Made by a program: the position numbers and the translations under genes
Notes under the pieces: model-generated
Database searches by the model: none
The model's input: the letters and a program-made list of their open reading frames with translations, nothing else
What the model was told of the DNA's origin: nothing
Shown here: positions 34,589-43,833 of the stretch, in pieces
Position numbering within the stretch: the first letter of the stretch is position 1
How the letters are laid out: each line of letters starts with the position of its first letter
Source of the DNA: Anaerolineaceae bacterium oral taxon 439
GTDB taxonomy: Bacteria; Chloroflexota; Anaerolineae; Anaerolineales; Anaerolineaceae
Assembly: GCA_001717545.1 (NCBI GenBank)
Contig: CP017039.1
Location: 2,790,001 to 2,854,000, forward strand
Reading direction: 5' to 3'
Length of the DNA stretch: 64,000 nt

Positions 34589-34999
34589 CTACCAAACCTT
34601 GCAGAGGATTTCGCCGCCGACGCCCATCGTTCGGGCGCGCTGACCCGTCATGATCCCCTTCGGCGTGGACAGAATCGTGATGCCCAACCCGGATAAGACC
34701 CAGGGGATATCGTTGCGGCGCGAGTAAACCCGCCGCCCGGGGCGGCTGACGCGGACAATCCCGCTCATAACCGGCCGGCGCTCACGGCGTTCGCCCGCAT
34801 ATTTAATTTTAACTTTCAGCGTCAGATGCGTCGGTTTTTCGCCCTCGACGACCTCGTACGATTCGATATAACCTTCTTCCAAAAGAATCCGCGCAATTTC
34901 CGCTTTGATTTTCGAACTGGGCATCGCAACCGCGGTCTGACCAACCATCATGGCGTTGCGAATCCGAGTCAACATATCGGCAATAGGATCATTAACCAT
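34589..34999 (-). CDS. rpsH: 30S ribosomal protein S8
   Basis: S8 has 136 residues. [19 protein letters not shown] at the start and the C-terminal [20 protein letters not shown] are conserved. In E. coli S8 represses its own operon; no matching RNA site was recognised here. Confidence 0.98.
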   Translation of the reverse strand: MVNDPIADMLTRIRNAMMVGQTAVAMPSSKIKAEIARILLEEGYIESYEVVEGEKPTHLTLKVKIKYAGERRERRPVMSGIVRVSRPGRRVYSRRNDIPWVLSGLGITILSTPKGIMTGQRARTMGVGGEILCKVW

Positions 35000-35023
35000 C
35001 TTCTGTTCTCCTTTGCTTCCTGC

Positions 35024-35206
35024 TTACCAGGATGACTTGGTAACGCCGGGAATCTGGCCATTCAGCGCTAATTCACGGAAACAAATCCGGCACAAGCCGA
35101 ACCGTCGCATATAACCGCGCGACCGACCGCAGATTTTACAGCGATTGCGCACCTGATTCGGGTATTCTCGCCGTAATTCACGATAAGCCATACATTTTTT
35201 CGCCAT
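35024..35206 (-). CDS. rpsN: 30S ribosomal protein S14, zinc-binding short form
   Basis: This 60-residue S14 (type Z) starts [14 protein letters not shown] and has [20 protein letters not shown], a four-Cys zinc site. A longer in-frame extension upstream runs into rplE and is rejected because the family starts here. It is one base after rplE. Confidence 0.97.
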   Translation of the reverse strand: MAKKCMAYRELRREYPNQVRNRCKICGRSRGYMRRFGLCRICFRELALNGQIPGVTKSSW

Positions 35207-35207
35207 A

Positions 35208-35750
35208 TTAACCCTTCCTGAAAGGCATCCCGAGCAGCGCCAACATCGTCCGCGCCTGATCATCGGTCTCAGCCGTCGTTACAATCGTGATTTCCATTCC
35301 GCGGACTTTATCGACCTTTTCATAATCGATTTCCGGGAATAAGGTCTGTTCCTTGAGACCGAGCGTGTAATTTCCGCGCCCGTCGAACGCGTCCGGGGAA
35401 ATCCCGCGAAAGTCGCGAACGCGCGGCAGCACGATATTCATCACGCGGTCCAGAAACGACCACATTTTATCGCCGCGCAGCGTAACCTTCGCGCCGATCT
35501 CGCGGCCCTCGCGAAGCTTGAAGTTCGCGATCGAAACCCGCGCCTTCGTAACGAGCGGCTTCTGGCCGGTAATCGAACGAAGATCGCCGATCGCGGCTTC
35601 TAACGCCTTCGGGTTATCCATGGCTTCCCCTAAACCGATATTCACGACAATCTTCTCGACCCGGGGATACTGCATGACGTTTTCCAGATTTAACGCGGTT
35701 TTCATCGCGGGAACGACTTCGTTCAGATATTTCTCTCGTAAATGGTTCAT
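35208..35750 (-). CDS. rplE: 50S ribosomal protein L5
   Basis: L5 has 180 residues and binds 5S r[23 protein letters not shown], the [19 protein letters not shown] block and [17 protein letters not shown] are conserved. It is 14 bases after rplX. Confidence 0.98.
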   Translation of the reverse strand: MNHLREKYLNEVVPAMKTALNLENVMQYPRVEKIVVNIGLGEAMDNPKALEAAIGDLRSITGQKPLVTKARVSIANFKLREGREIGAKVTLRGDKMWSFLDRVMNIVLPRVRDFRGISPDAFDGRGNYTLGLKEQTLFPEIDYEKVDKVRGMEITIVTTAETDDQARTMLALLGMPFRKG

Positions 35751-35764
35751 GATTTACTCCCCGC

Positions 35765-36100
35765 TTATTCCGCGTCGATTTCCGCGCTGCATTTTTTACA
35801 GACGCGAACCGCTTTTCCGTCGATCCGTTTCAGTCCGACGCGCGTCGCCTTCCCGCATTTCGGGCAGACAAGCATCACGTTCGAATTATGAATCGGAGCT
35901 TCAAACTTGACGATACCGGCGTCGATCTGCCGCCGTCCGGCCTGCGTCTGACCTTGATGACGCGCGCGAATGTTGACGCCTTGAACGACGACGCGTCCGG
36001 CCTCTAAATCCACGCGCAGTATCTCGCCGCGTTTCTTTTTATCTTCGGCGCGGCCGCTGATCACTTCAACGGTATCGCCTTTGCGAATCTTTAATTTCAT
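35765..36100 (-). CDS. rplX: 50S ribosomal protein L24 with C-terminal zinc ribbon
   Basis: L24 has 111 residues. A KOW motif (IRKGDTVEVISGRAEDKKKR) starts the protein. The C-terminus has CPKC and CKKC pairs, a zinc ribbon found in many but not all L24 proteins. It helps start 50S assembly. Confidence 0.97.
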   Translation of the reverse strand: MKLKIRKGDTVEVISGRAEDKKKRGEILRVDLEAGRVVVQGVNIRARHQGQTQAGRRQIDAGIVKFEAPIHNSNVMLVCPKCGKATRVGLKRIDGKAVRVCKKCSAEIDAE

Positions 36101-36121
36101 TCCTGCTCCATCTCTCCGGTC

Positions 36122-36493
36122 TTAAATCGTTTCCGGCGCCAATGAGACGATTTTCGTAAACCCTTTTTCGCGAAGTTCGCGAGCGACAGGCCCGAAAATA
36201 CGCGTTCCCTTGGGATCGGTTCCGTTCGCGTCAAGAACGACCGCAGCGTTATCGTCGAACCGAATCGACGACCCGTCTTCCCGGCGCCATTCCTTCGCGC
36301 AGCGCACAATGACGCATTTCACGATTTCGCTTTTCTTAACCGAACCGTTCGGGTTCGCGGATTTAACCGTACCGATGACGACGTCGCCGACGGCCCCGTA
36401 CCGGCGGACCGATCCGCCGACAATATGGATCACAAGGATTTCTTTCGCGCCGGTATTATCGGCGATCTTGAGACGTGACTCTTTTTGAATCAT
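36122..36493 (-). CDS. rplN: 50S ribosomal protein L14
   Basis: L14 has 123 residues. [20 protein letters not shown] and [20 protein letters not shown] are near-invariant stretches, so identification is secure. It is three bases after rpsQ. Confidence 0.98.
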   Translation of the reverse strand: MIQKESRLKIADNTGAKEILVIHIVGGSVRRYGAVGDVVIGTVKSANPNGSVKKSEIVKCVIVRCAKEWRREDGSSIRFDDNAAVVLDANGTDPKGTRIFGPVARELREKGFTKIVSLAPETI

Positions 36494-36496
36494 GGC

Positions 36497-36769
36497 TTAC
36501 GCTCCCTGTTCCGTTTCAACCTTTTCGTTGACTTTCACGATCGCTTCGACCGCCCAGCGCTTATCGCGGGAAATCGGGCGCGTCTCGACCAGCATGACTT
36601 TATCGCCGATCTTACAGGCGTTATTCTCGTCATGCGCCTTGACCCGCTTCAGGTCGTGAACTACTTTGCCAAGGAGCGGATGACGGTAGGATCGCTTGAT
36701 TTCCACGACGACCGTTTTATCCATCTTATCGCTCGTTACGGTACCCATGATACGTCGCCGTGAATTCAT
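36497..36769 (-). CDS. rpsQ: 30S ribosomal protein S17
   Basis: S17 has 90 residues. GTVTSDKMDKTVVVEIKRSY and KVMLVETRPISRDKRW are typical. Its start overlaps the rpmC stop by four bases (ATGA). Confidence 0.97.
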   Translation of the reverse strand: MNSRRRIMGTVTSDKMDKTVVVEIKRSYRHPLLGKVVHDLKRVKAHDENNACKIGDKVMLVETRPISRDKRWAVEAIVKVNEKVETEQGA

Positions 36770-36972
36770 CGAACACCTTCCTGTTTCATTTCCATTTCCC
36801 GCAAAATCGTTTCCAATCGGGCGATATCGCGGCGAACTTCCTTCGGACGGCTGCTATCGGTCAGCTGACCGGTAACCGCCTGGAACCGAAGATTCATTTT
36901 TTCCTGACGCAGCTCGGCAAGCTTCGCGCGAATTTCTGCGCCTGATAATTTTCGAATTTCTTCCGCTTTCAT
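36766..36972 (-). CDS. rpmC: 50S ribosomal protein L29
   Basis: L29 has 68 residues. [20 protein letters not shown] and [15 protein letters not shown] form the expected helical hairpin. It overlaps rplP and rpsQ by four bases each, indicating coupled translation. Confidence 0.97.
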   Translation of the reverse strand: MKAEEIRKLSGAEIRAKLAELRQEKMNLRFQAVTGQLTDSSRPKEVRRDIARLETILREMEMKQEGVR

Positions 36973-37397
36973 GATTCACTCTCTCCGGAACCCAACGCGT
37001 ATTTCGCGACGACTTTCGTCTTAATCGAAAACTTGTAGGTAGCCTGGCGCAGCGCCTCCAGCGCGGCTTCTTCGGGAAGCCCGCCGACCTCGAACATAAT
37101 CCGGCCCGGTTTCACAACCGCGACCCAGTATTCCACGTTCCCTTTTCCCTTACCCATACGGGTTTCGGCGGGACGATGCGTATACGGCTTGTCCGGGAAA
37201 ATCCGAATCCAGATCTTTCCGCGCCGTTTCATTTCACGCGCCATCGTGCGGCGGGCGGCTTCGATCTGCCGGGCTGTGATCCAACCCGGTTCCAGCGCCA
37301 TTAAGCCGTATTCACCGAACGAAATCTCGGCCCCGCGGAGCGCTTTCCCTTTCATCCGCCCGCGTTGCTGCTTTCGATACTTTACTCGTTTTGGCAT
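36969..37397 (-). CDS. rplP: 50S ribosomal protein L16
   Basis: From [17 protein letters not shown] the protein has 142 residues, the usual size; an ATG two codons earlier is less likely. [20 protein letters not shown] and [20 protein letters not shown] are conserved. It follows rpsC by about 70 bases, a slightly wide gap. Confidence 0.97.
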   Translation of the reverse strand: MPKRVKYRKQQRGRMKGKALRGAEISFGEYGLMALEPGWITARQIEAARRTMAREMKRRGKIWIRIFPDKPYTHRPAETRMGKGKGNVEYWVAVVKPGRIMFEVGGLPEEAALEALRQATYKFSIKTKVVAKYALGSGESES

Positions 37398-37468
37398 TAA
37401 CATTTCAAAACTCTCTTTCGACCCGCGTCAGCCGCCGCAAAAGCGGCGCCAGACGGCGAAGCAATCTG

Positions 37469-38158
37469 TTATTCGCTGACGTAGACGCCGTCCGTCGCGG
37501 CGGCGGCCGCGGTTGCGGCCTCTTCGCTCATGGAAAGCACGATACCGCGGTAAATCCAAACCTTGATTCCGATTTTCCCATACGTCGTATGCGCTTCCGC
37601 GTGCGCGAAGTCAATATCCGCGCGCAGCGTCTGCTGCGGAACGCGGCCTTCGCGAAGCGTAACCGAACGCGCCATGTCCGCGCCGCCCAACCGGCCGCCG
37701 ACCTGAACCTTGACGCCCTGCGCGCCCTGGCGGAGGCCCTGCTGGATCGCGCGTTTCATGGCGCGGCGATAACCGACGCGCCGTTCGATCTGCCCGGCGA
37801 TATTCATCGCAACCAGATAAGCGTCCGTATCCGGCGATTTGATTTCCTTGATCTCAAGATCGACCTTCCGCCCGGTCAGCGCTTCAAGGCTCTGACGGAG
37901 CGCCGCGACCTTCTGCCCCTTGCGCCCGATCAGGATCCCCGGCTTCGCCGTGTTCACGACGACTTTGACTTTACCCGGGTAACGCTCGATTTCGACGCGC
38001 GAAACCCCGGCTTTATCGGTTTCAGCGTGGATCAGCCCGCGGATCCTGAGATCCTGATGAAGCTGATCAACGTAATCATTACCCCTTGCATACCAACGCC
38101 CGTCCCAGGGTTTGTTGATATTCAATCGAAATCCAATAGGATGTACTTTACGACCCAT
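37469..38158 (-). CDS. rpsC: 30S ribosomal protein S3
   Basis: S3 has 229 residues with a KH RNA-binding motif (PGILIGRKGQKVAALRQSL). The N-terminus MGRKVHPIGFRLNINKPWDG is diagnostic. The C-terminus carries an Ala-rich tail. Confidence 0.98.
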   Translation of the reverse strand: MGRKVHPIGFRLNINKPWDGRWYARGNDYVDQLHQDLRIRGLIHAETDKAGVSRVEIERYPGKVKVVVNTAKPGILIGRKGQKVAALRQSLEALTGRKVDLEIKEIKSPDTDAYLVAMNIAGQIERRVGYRRAMKRAIQQGLRQGAQGVKVQVGGRLGGADMARSVTLREGRVPQQTLRADIDFAHAEAHTTYGKIGIKVWIYRGIVLSMSEEAATAAAAATDGVYVSE

Positions 38159-38181
38159 GATTTTCTCCGATCAACCCTTTC

Positions 38182-38523
38182 TTACGCGCGCTCGCTGAGA
38201 ACGACGGTAATATGAGACGAACGGCGCAGCACTGGCTTAAAGCGTCCGCGCGCTCCGAAATAACGCCATTTCCGCGTCGCTCCTTCGTCGGCGTAAATCG
38301 CCCGAACGATCAGGTCGTTCCGATCCAGGCCAAAGTTCTCTTCGGCGTTGGCGGCGGCGGAAGCGATCAGCTTATAAACCGGTTCGGCGCTGACTTTATT
38401 CGTGAACCTGAGGATATTCAACGCGTCCGTTACCTTCTTCCCGCGGACCATGTTGATGACCAGACGGACCTTCTGGGCGGAAACGCCGAGATTGCTCAAT
38501 TTTGCTTTAACTTCCTGGCTCAT
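38182..38523 (-). CDS. rplV: 50S ribosomal protein L22
   Basis: L22 has 113 residues. VSAQKVRLVINMVRGKKVTD and the RKWRYFGARGRFKPVLRRSS hook region, which lines the exit tunnel, are conserved. It is six bases after rpsS. Confidence 0.97.
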   Translation of the reverse strand: MSQEVKAKLSNLGVSAQKVRLVINMVRGKKVTDALNILRFTNKVSAEPVYKLIASAAANAEENFGLDRNDLIVRAIYADEGATRKWRYFGARGRFKPVLRRSSHITVVLSERA

Positions 38524-38529
38524 CTCGTC

Positions 38530-38805
38530 TTACCTCTTCGTCGATTTTTCGGAAACGTGGCCGCGGAATAAACGCGTCGGCGCGAATTCGCCCAGGCGGT
38601 GACCGACCATGTTATCGGTGATATAAACCGGGATATGGCGGCGTCCGTCGTGGACGGCGATCGTATGACCTACCATCTGCGGGAAGATGACGCTGGCGCG
38701 GCTCCAGGTTCGGATAACTTTCTTATCGCCGGCGCTGTTCATCTTCTCGACCTTCGCTAAAAGCTTCGGCTCAATAAATGGGCCTTTCTTCAATGATCGT
38801 GACAT
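38530..38805 (-). CDS. rpsS: 30S ribosomal protein S19
   Basis: S19 has 91 residues. [20 protein letters not shown] and the [20 protein letters not shown] block are conserved. It is 18 bases after rplB. Confidence 0.98.
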   Translation of the reverse strand: MSRSLKKGPFIEPKLLAKVEKMNSAGDKKVIRTWSRASVIFPQMVGHTIAVHDGRRHIPVYITDNMVGHRLGEFAPTRLFRGHVSEKSTKR

Positions 38806-38823
38806 TTTCTAAACCTCTTCTGA

Positions 38824-39663
38824 TTAGCGCCCGCCCTTCGCGTTGCGGCGACGAACGATAAAGCGATCTGTCTTCTTATTGCGGCGCGTCTTATACCCTA
38901 ACGCAGGTTTCCCCCATGGGGTCTTCGGACCGGCCATACCGACCGGCTGCCGGCCTTCGCCGCCGCCATGCGGATGGTCGCGCGGGGACATCGCGGTCCC
39001 ACGAACCGTCGGACGGATCCCCAGATGGCGCTTGCGTCCGGCTTTTCCAAGCTTGATATTGCTGTGATCGACGTTGCCGATCTGGCCGATCGTCGCGTAG
39101 CAGACCTGCAATACCATCCGGACTTCGCCGGAGGGGAGCCGAACCTGAGCGTAATCGCCTTCTTTCGCGACGAGCTGCGCCGAGGCGCCGGCGGCGCGAA
39201 CAACCTGTCCGCCCCTTCCGGGCTTGAGTTCAATATTATGAATCGTCGAACCGACCGGGATATTCGCAATCGGCATCGCGTTCCCGACGCGGATTTCAGC
39301 GTTCGGACCGGACACGACCATATCGCCGACCTTCAACCCGATCGGAGCGAGGATATAGCGCTTCTCGCCGTCAACGTAGTTCAGGAGCGCGATCCGCGCG
39401 GTCCGGTTCGGATCGTACTCGATCGCGGCGACCTTCGCCGGAACGTTCGTTTTATTGCGTTTGACGTCGATAATCCGGATGAAACGGCGGACGCCGCCGC
39501 CGCGATGGCGGACGGTCACGCGGCCGAGGTTGTTGCGGCCGCCCGTGCTCTTTCGGAAAACGATCAGCGACCGTTCCGGCTTCGACTTCGTGATTTCTTC
39601 AAAGGTGTACCCGGTCCTGTTCCGGAGCCCGGGGGTAACCGGCTTGTAAATTTTAACTGCCAT
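38824..39663 (-). CDS. rplB: 50S ribosomal protein L2
   Basis: L2 has 279 residues. The peptidyl-transferase-adjacent motif [18 protein letters not shown] and [17 protein letters not shown] near the end are conserved. Its first base overlaps the end of rplW. Confidence 0.98.
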   Translation of the reverse strand: MAVKIYKPVTPGLRNRTGYTFEEITKSKPERSLIVFRKSTGGRNNLGRVTVRHRGGGVRRFIRIIDVKRNKTNVPAKVAAIEYDPNRTARIALLNYVDGEKRYILAPIGLKVGDMVVSGPNAEIRVGNAMPIANIPVGSTIHNIELKPGRGGQVVRAAGASAQLVAKEGDYAQVRLPSGEVRMVLQVCYATIGQIGNVDHSNIKLGKAGRKRHLGIRPTVRGTAMSPRDHPHGGGEGRQPVGMAGPKTPWGKPALGYKTRRNKKTDRFIVRRRNAKGGR

Positions 39664-39962
39664 TATTCAACTCCCTCGAAGAACTTGATGCTGTCGCCTT
39701 CGGCGAGCGTAACGATCGCCTTCTTCATGACCGGCTTCTTGACCGTCGTGCGGCGGCTCTTCATGTTGCGCTTCGTTTTACCGGGGGTCAGGATCATATT
39801 GACCGAAACGACGGAAACGTTGAAAAGCTTCTCAACGGCATCCTTCACGAGCGTACGGTTCGCGTTTTTCTCAACTTCAAAAACGTATTGATTCTTTCGC
39901 AGCAGGTCATTCGTTTTTTCGGTTACGAGCGGTCGTCGTAAAACTTCGTAAATCGTCGACAC
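39663..39962 (-). CDS. rplW: 50S ribosomal protein L23
   Basis: L23 has 99 residues. [20 protein letters not shown] and [20 protein letters not shown] are the family signatures. It docks trigger factor and SRP at the tunnel exit. It lies 11 bases after rplD. Confidence 0.97.
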   Translation of the reverse strand: MSTIYEVLRRPLVTEKTNDLLRKNQYVFEVEKNANRTLVKDAVEKLFNVSVVSVNMILTPGKTKRNMKSRRTTVKKPVMKKAIVTLAEGDSIKFFEGVE

Positions 39963-39973
39963 GATTTCCTCCC

Positions 39974-40600
39974 TTAGCCTAAGTACGAACTGATCGTTTC
40001 GATCGCCGCCAACGGCAGCACGACTTTATCGAAACGCAGCAGATCGCGAATATTCAAATAGTTCGCGTTCAAGGTTTTCGCGTCCGGGATATTGCGCGTC
40101 GCGCGGATAACGTCCGCCGAAGCTTCCCTGTCCGGAACGAGAACCAGCGCCGTACTTTCGCCGACGAGTTTATTCAGCGCTTCGACCATGACGCGCGTTT
40201 TCGGCTGCGCGATGACGAGTTCGTCGACGACGACGATCTGCGAATCGCCGGCTTTAACGCTGAGCGCGGAGCGGAGCGCGGCGCGGCGCATTTTCTTCGG
40301 CATATCCTGCGTATAATCGCGCATGTGCGGGGTATGGACGCGCCCGCCGCCTTTCCACTGCGCGGCGCGGGTCGAACCCTGCCGCGCGCGGCCGGTTCCC
40401 TTTTGCTTGAACGGTTTGCGTCCGCCGCCGGCGACTTCATGACGGACTTTCGTCTCATGCGTGCCGAGCCGGGCGTTCGCCATCTGGCGAATGTACGCCT
40501 GATGCATCAGGTCGACATAAATCGGGGCGGCAAAAATCGCCTCGGGAAGTTCAACTTCGCTGACGATCTCGCCCTTCATGTTTCTGACATCGATTTTCAT
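39974..40600 (-). CDS. rplD: 50S ribosomal protein L4
   Basis: L4 has 208 residues. The extended loop KPFKQKGTGRARQGSTRAAQ reaches into the exit tunnel. L4 represses the S10 operon in some bacteria by acting on the leader; the structured leader at 41256-41457 would be the place to look. It is 25 bases after rplC. Confidence 0.98.
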   Translation of the reverse strand: MKIDVRNMKGEIVSEVELPEAIFAAPIYVDLMHQAYIRQMANARLGTHETKVRHEVAGGGRKPFKQKGTGRARQGSTRAAQWKGGGRVHTPHMRDYTQDMPKKMRRAALRSALSVKAGDSQIVVVDELVIAQPKTRVMVEALNKLVGESTALVLVPDREASADVIRATRNIPDAKTLNANYLNIRDLLRFDKVVLPLAAIETISSYLG

Positions 40601-40625
40601 AAGTGCTTTTGCTCCCTGTCGTGCC

Positions 40626-41255
40626 TCAGCTCTTGCGAGCGCCCTTGATCATAACCAAACCGCCGCGAGCGCCCGGGATCGCGCCTTTGACGCCGATCAG
40701 GTTCCGTTCCGGATCCAGGTACGCGACCGTCAGGTTGTTCACCGTAACACGCTCGTTGCCCATATGACCGGGGCCTCGGGAACCTTTAAAAACGCGGCCC
40801 GGCGTCGTACCGGCGCCGCGGGAACCCGGAGCGCGGTGACGGTCGGACTGACCGTGGGTCTTCGGACCGCCGCCGAAGTTGTACCGCTTAACGCCGCCCT
40901 GAAAACCGCGGCCTTTGCTCGTCCCGACGACGTCGACCAGCTCGCCAACGGCAAACTGATCCACCGTTACCTTGTCGCCTTCGGCGACCTGCGGATCCTT
41001 CGCACGAAATTCGCGCAAAAAGCGAAGCGGAGGCAAGTTGTTCCGCTTAAGATGACCCATCTCGCCATTCGTAATCCGAGAAGGTTTAACTTCGTCGAAC
41101 CCGATCTGGACCGCGCTGTAACCGTCGGCTTCCGCCGTGCGCAGCTGGGTAACATAGCAAGGCCCAGCTTCAATGACGGTGATCGGAATTGCAACGCCGT
41201 TGTCATCGAAAATCTGGGTCATGCCGATTTTCTTGCCAAGTAGCCCTTTGAACAT
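40626..41255 (-). CDS. rplC: 50S ribosomal protein L3
   Basis: L3 has 209 residues. [20 protein letters not shown] and [20 protein letters not shown] are conserved. It is the first gene of the cluster here; rpsJ, which precedes it in most bacteria, is absent. AGGAGAG at a suitable distance is its ribosome site. Confidence 0.98.
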   Translation of the reverse strand: MFKGLLGKKIGMTQIFDDNGVAIPITVIEAGPCYVTQLRTAEADGYSAVQIGFDEVKPSRITNGEMGHLKRNNLPPLRFLREFRAKDPQVAEGDKVTVDQFAVGELVDVVGTSKGRGFQGGVKRYNFGGGPKTHGQSDRHRAPGSRGAGTTPGRVFKGSRGPGHMGNERVTVNNLTVAYLDPERNLIGVKGAIPGARGGLVMIKGARKS

Positions 41256-41457
41256 TCAGTATCTCTCCTATTGATTTCAACATATCGCCGGCCGCTCTGC
41301 GCGGCCCTGTACAAGATTGTCAGCATGGGCTTCGCTGCATCATCTTGCTCACAGATCAGTCAACCGCGCCCGTCTCGCCAGTGGAATTTTTGTCGCGCCC
41401 GGAGTTCGCCGGTTCTTGACCCGTGATTAATCTGATCCGGCATCTATCGGATCAAAC
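41256..41457 (-). promoter_or_regulatory. Structured leader of the ribosomal cluster
   Basis: About 200 untranslated bases separate the predicted start from rplC. GGCCGC/GCGGCC (41290-41306) is a compact hairpin. CAAGAT/ATCTTG (around 41312-41349) closes a longer, interrupted one. A leader of this length could bind a ribosomal protein for autoregulation. I recognise no described motif, and the fold is read by eye. Confidence 0.45.
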
Positions 41458-41463
41458 TGCTTC

Positions 41464-41472
41464 ATTATAGCA
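41464..41472 (-). promoter_or_regulatory. Extended -10 promoter of the ribosomal cluster
   Basis: On the minus strand TGCTATAAT is a perfect extended -10 element. No strong -35 is seen at 16-18 bases upstream. The predicted start is near 41457. Confidence 0.6.
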
Positions 41473-41525
41473 CAGCTTGTCCTGATTTCGTAAGGAAATA
41501 CGAATAAAAATGTGAGATCCGCCTG

Positions 41526-41546
41526 AAAAAAATCAGTCAGCTGATT
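41526..41546 (-). terminator. Intrinsic terminator of the ATPase/DUF4276 pair
   Basis: On the minus strand AATCAG-CTGA-CTGATT is followed by a run of T residues (plus-strand A at 41526-41532). It lies just after the DUF4276 stop and insulates the ribosomal promoter. Confidence 0.72.
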
Positions 41547-41558
41547 CAGGGAAACGAA

Positions 41559-41852
41559 TTACCCTGTCAGGGCTCTGATTTTTCCGACCCATGCGCGGAA
41601 ATGCGAACATTCCTGAAGAATTCGGTCGATTCCGATTCGTTCGGCTAAAACGATTCCATCCGCAACTTTTTTATACGCAGGGATCAGGGATTTTATTCGT
41701 TTCGAGGGCGCTGTATCGGGCGAATCGTCGATGAACTCCGGAGACGGATACGCGGTACGAATCGCCTGAATTCTTGAGACGGACGGAGAAAGAACCTGCT
41801 TTACAAACTGCTCTTCTGTTTGACCCTCGCAAAGGATATAAACGTTAACCAT
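41559..41852 (-). pseudogene. DUF4276 protein with internal deletion
   Basis: Only 97 residues remain, whereas DUF4276 proteins (TOPRIM-like, partners of AAA ATPases) usually have about 200 (family knowledge). The normal N-terminus is present (MVNVYILCEGQTEEQFVKQV). After residue about 25 the sequence jumps to the normal C-terminal part (DSPDTAPSKRIKSLIPAYKK and GIDRILQECSHFRAW). The join near 41770-41780 keeps the frame. The missing piece would contain most of the catalytic acidic residues. It may be dead, or a trimmed but functional variant. It lies one base after the ATPase gene. Confidence 0.75.
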
Positions 41853-41853
41853 A

Positions 41854-42510
41854 TCAAACGGGCTCAGCCGCAGGCCGGCCTCCGAGCAGGTTCATATTCC
41901 AAAGATCGCCCAGACTGTAATCGTCCTCCAGCCAGACTTTCAGAGATTCAGCAGGCAGACGCATCAACTCCGTCCCCCGTGAACCCCGGTTCGCGACAAT
42001 AACGTCTTCAGCGTCGAACTCATTTAACAGGTCGACCGATTGCGTCGATACGATAAGCTGAGAATCGACAGCCGCAGATTGGATCAGATCTGAATTATTT
42101 CCAACGCCAATATTCCACCTGGATTCAAAATTTCCCCTTGCGATTTCGCTTTGCCAGTCTGCATTATAATAATATCCGAAAAACTCCTTATTGAAGACAA
42201 GACGGTTATCATCCGTAGGAACTAATTCGAAACCGTATGAATTCAGTCCGAAAAAGGCTTCAAAAAAAATTTGATCCGTAACCTTTCTTCCTTCGTAAAA
42301 TAAGGAATTAACACCGCTTTGCGCTGCAAACAACTGAAGGCCCTTTGTCAAAACGCTTTGAAGAAACGAAAAAGCCGAAATAAAGTTGGATTTTCCCGAT
42401 CCGTTCGCCCCAATCAAAACGTTAATATTCTTTAATTCAAGGTCACATTCCCGAATGGACTTATATCCGGAAATTTTAATGCGGCTGAGTTGATCTCTCT
42501 GCAATACCAT
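41854..42510 (-). pseudogene. OLD/RloA-like AAA ATPase with internal deletion
   Basis: This 218-residue protein has a normal N-terminus with Walker A (GANGSGKSNFI, residues 34-44) and a normal C-terminus (QLIVSTQSVDLLNEF, then WLEDDYSLGDLWNMNLLGGR). Related AAA_21-type ATPases have about 350-400 residues (family knowledge). Everything expected between about residue 135 and the D-loop/H-like TQS segment is missing, including the ABC signature and Walker B. The join (near 42085-42105) is in frame. It is paired with DUF4276, as in RloAB-like defence systems, and is more A/T-rich than the flanking genes. Confidence 0.75.
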
Positions 42511-42519
42511 AAAGCTTCT

Positions 42520-42545
42520 TCTTTCAAAGCAGGAAAACCCTGCTT
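42520..42545 (-). repeat. Small hairpin upstream of the ATPase gene
   Basis: AAGCAGG pairs with CCTGCTT across an AAAAC loop. The segment matches 20 of 26 positions with 28796-28821 in the rpsM-rpsK spacer. It lies in the predicted 5' leader of the ATPase gene. Confidence 0.45.
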
Positions 42546-42575
42546 CAACACTGTTTTTACTTGTTGACCTTTTTC

Positions 42576-42584
42576 ATCATAACA
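42576..42584 (-). promoter_or_regulatory. Extended -10 promoter of the ATPase/DUF4276 pair
   Basis: On the minus strand TGTTATGAT resembles an extended -10 element, giving a leader of about 60 bases that includes the hairpin at 42520-42545. No clear -35 was found. Confidence 0.35.
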
Positions 42585-42597
42585 CAATAAACCCAAC

Positions 42598-42603
42598 TAT
42601 AAT
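42598..42603 (+). promoter_or_regulatory. -10 element directly upstream of the M28 peptidase start
   Basis: A perfect TATAAT ends seven bases before the ATG at 42611. Transcription would begin at or next to the start codon, giving a leaderless mRNA. The -35 region is weak; TTGACC at 42564-42569 is too far away to pair with it. Confidence 0.4.
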
Positions 42604-42610
42604 ATCCTTC

Positions 42611-43801
42611 ATGAAACCCGTCCGAAAACATCCAGATTCTCGCTTAACGATCCTGATCGCCGCGGTCGCCATATCCGCGCTCATCCTGATCACCCTTCCG
42701 TTTATGATCACGACCCCCAACGCCATCCCCGACCCGGTTCCGGCAGCGACAGCCGCACCCGAATCGCAGGCAGCAGCTTCCCCAACCGCCGCCCCGGAAG
42801 CCGTCCCCCCCACGGCAGAACCCAGCCCGACGCCGAAAACGGTCCCCGCGACCGAATATTTCCGCGCCAACGCGGATAAGGAAAGCTATCTCCGCTATAT
42901 CCGCGAGCTTTCGGGCGACGTCGAAGTCACGATCGGCGGCGCGCCCGCCCGAATCATGACCCGCTACAGCTACGCCATGTTCACCGGGAAGGAGAACGCC
43001 AAAGGGTTCGAATACCTGATGCAGACAATCCGCCAATGGATCCCCGAGGAAAATATCCAGGTCGAACCGTTCCAGTACGTCGACGGTATGGGCGCGAACA
43101 CGTGGCAGAATATCGTGCTGACGTTCCCGGGAAAATCGCTCCCGGAAGAGCAGGTCATCCTCTCGGCGCATTACGATTCCGTCGTCGTCTTCATGGGCGA
43201 CGCGTTCGAAGCCGCTCCCGGCGCGAACGATAACGGGACCGGCGTCGCGTCGATCCTCGAGCTGCTGCCGCTTTTACCGAAAATGCAGTTTGAGCGGACG
43301 TTGAAGGTCATCTTTTTCAGCGGCGAGGAAAATTTTCAGGAGGGTTCCGCCGGTTATATCCAGCAGCACCTGGACGACAGGATCATCGGCGTGATCAATC
43401 TCGACATGTACGGAACCGACAAGGACGGAGACCGCTGTTTCGAAATGTACGTCGGGACGCTCGAAGGCTCGCTCGGCCTCGCCAACCTGATTATCGACGT
43501 CATCGGCCGCTACGGACTGAACCTGACCTATGACGTCCTGACGACGAACGCGTACGACAAAGCCGACCATCGCCCCTTTTGGGAACATAACGTTCCCGCC
43601 GTAACGCTGATGGAAAACTTTTTGACCGATGCGACGCTTTCCGGCGGCGGCTGCGTCGGGATCGATCGGACCGACTGCTGGCATTTACCCTGCGACACCT
43701 ACGAAAAAATCAACGTCGATTACGCGTTTGACGTCGGGCTGGCGGGAATTTTCGCGGCGCTCGAGCTTTCCGGCGCGAACCCCGTCGCCGTTCCGGACTG
43801 A
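42611..43801 (+). CDS. M28-family zinc aminopeptidase, membrane-anchored
   Basis: This 396-residue protein has an N-terminal helix (about 13-33) followed by a Pro/Ala/Thr-rich linker to about residue 75, so the catalytic domain lies outside the membrane. Zinc ligands are visible in order: SAHYDS (His), GANDNGTG (Asp), FSGEEN (Glu pair), NLDMYG (Asp) and a late His near DCWHLPCDTYEK. It should remove N-terminal amino acids from peptides. No ribosome site is seen, in line with a leaderless start. YfhO follows 32 bases later. Confidence 0.9.
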   Translation: MKPVRKHPDSRLTILIAAVAISALILITLPFMITTPNAIPDPVPAATAAPESQAAASPTAAPEAVPPTAEPSPTPKTVPATEYFRANADKESYLRYIRELSGDVEVTIGGAPARIMTRYSYAMFTGKENAKGFEYLMQTIRQWIPEENIQVEPFQYVDGMGANTWQNIVLTFPGKSLPEEQVILSAHYDSVVVFMGDAFEAAPGANDNGTGVASILELLPLLPKMQFERTLKVIFFSGEENFQEGSAGYIQQHLDDRIIGVINLDMYGTDKDGDRCFEMYVGTLEGSLGLANLIIDVIGRYGLNLTYDVLTTNAYDKADHRPFWEHNVPAVTLMENFLTDATLSGGGCVGIDRTDCWHLPCDTYEKINVDYAFDVGLAGIFAALELSGANPVAVPD

Positions 43802-43833
43802 CCCGAAGCCGCCAGAAAGCAGAAGGAAAGAAA

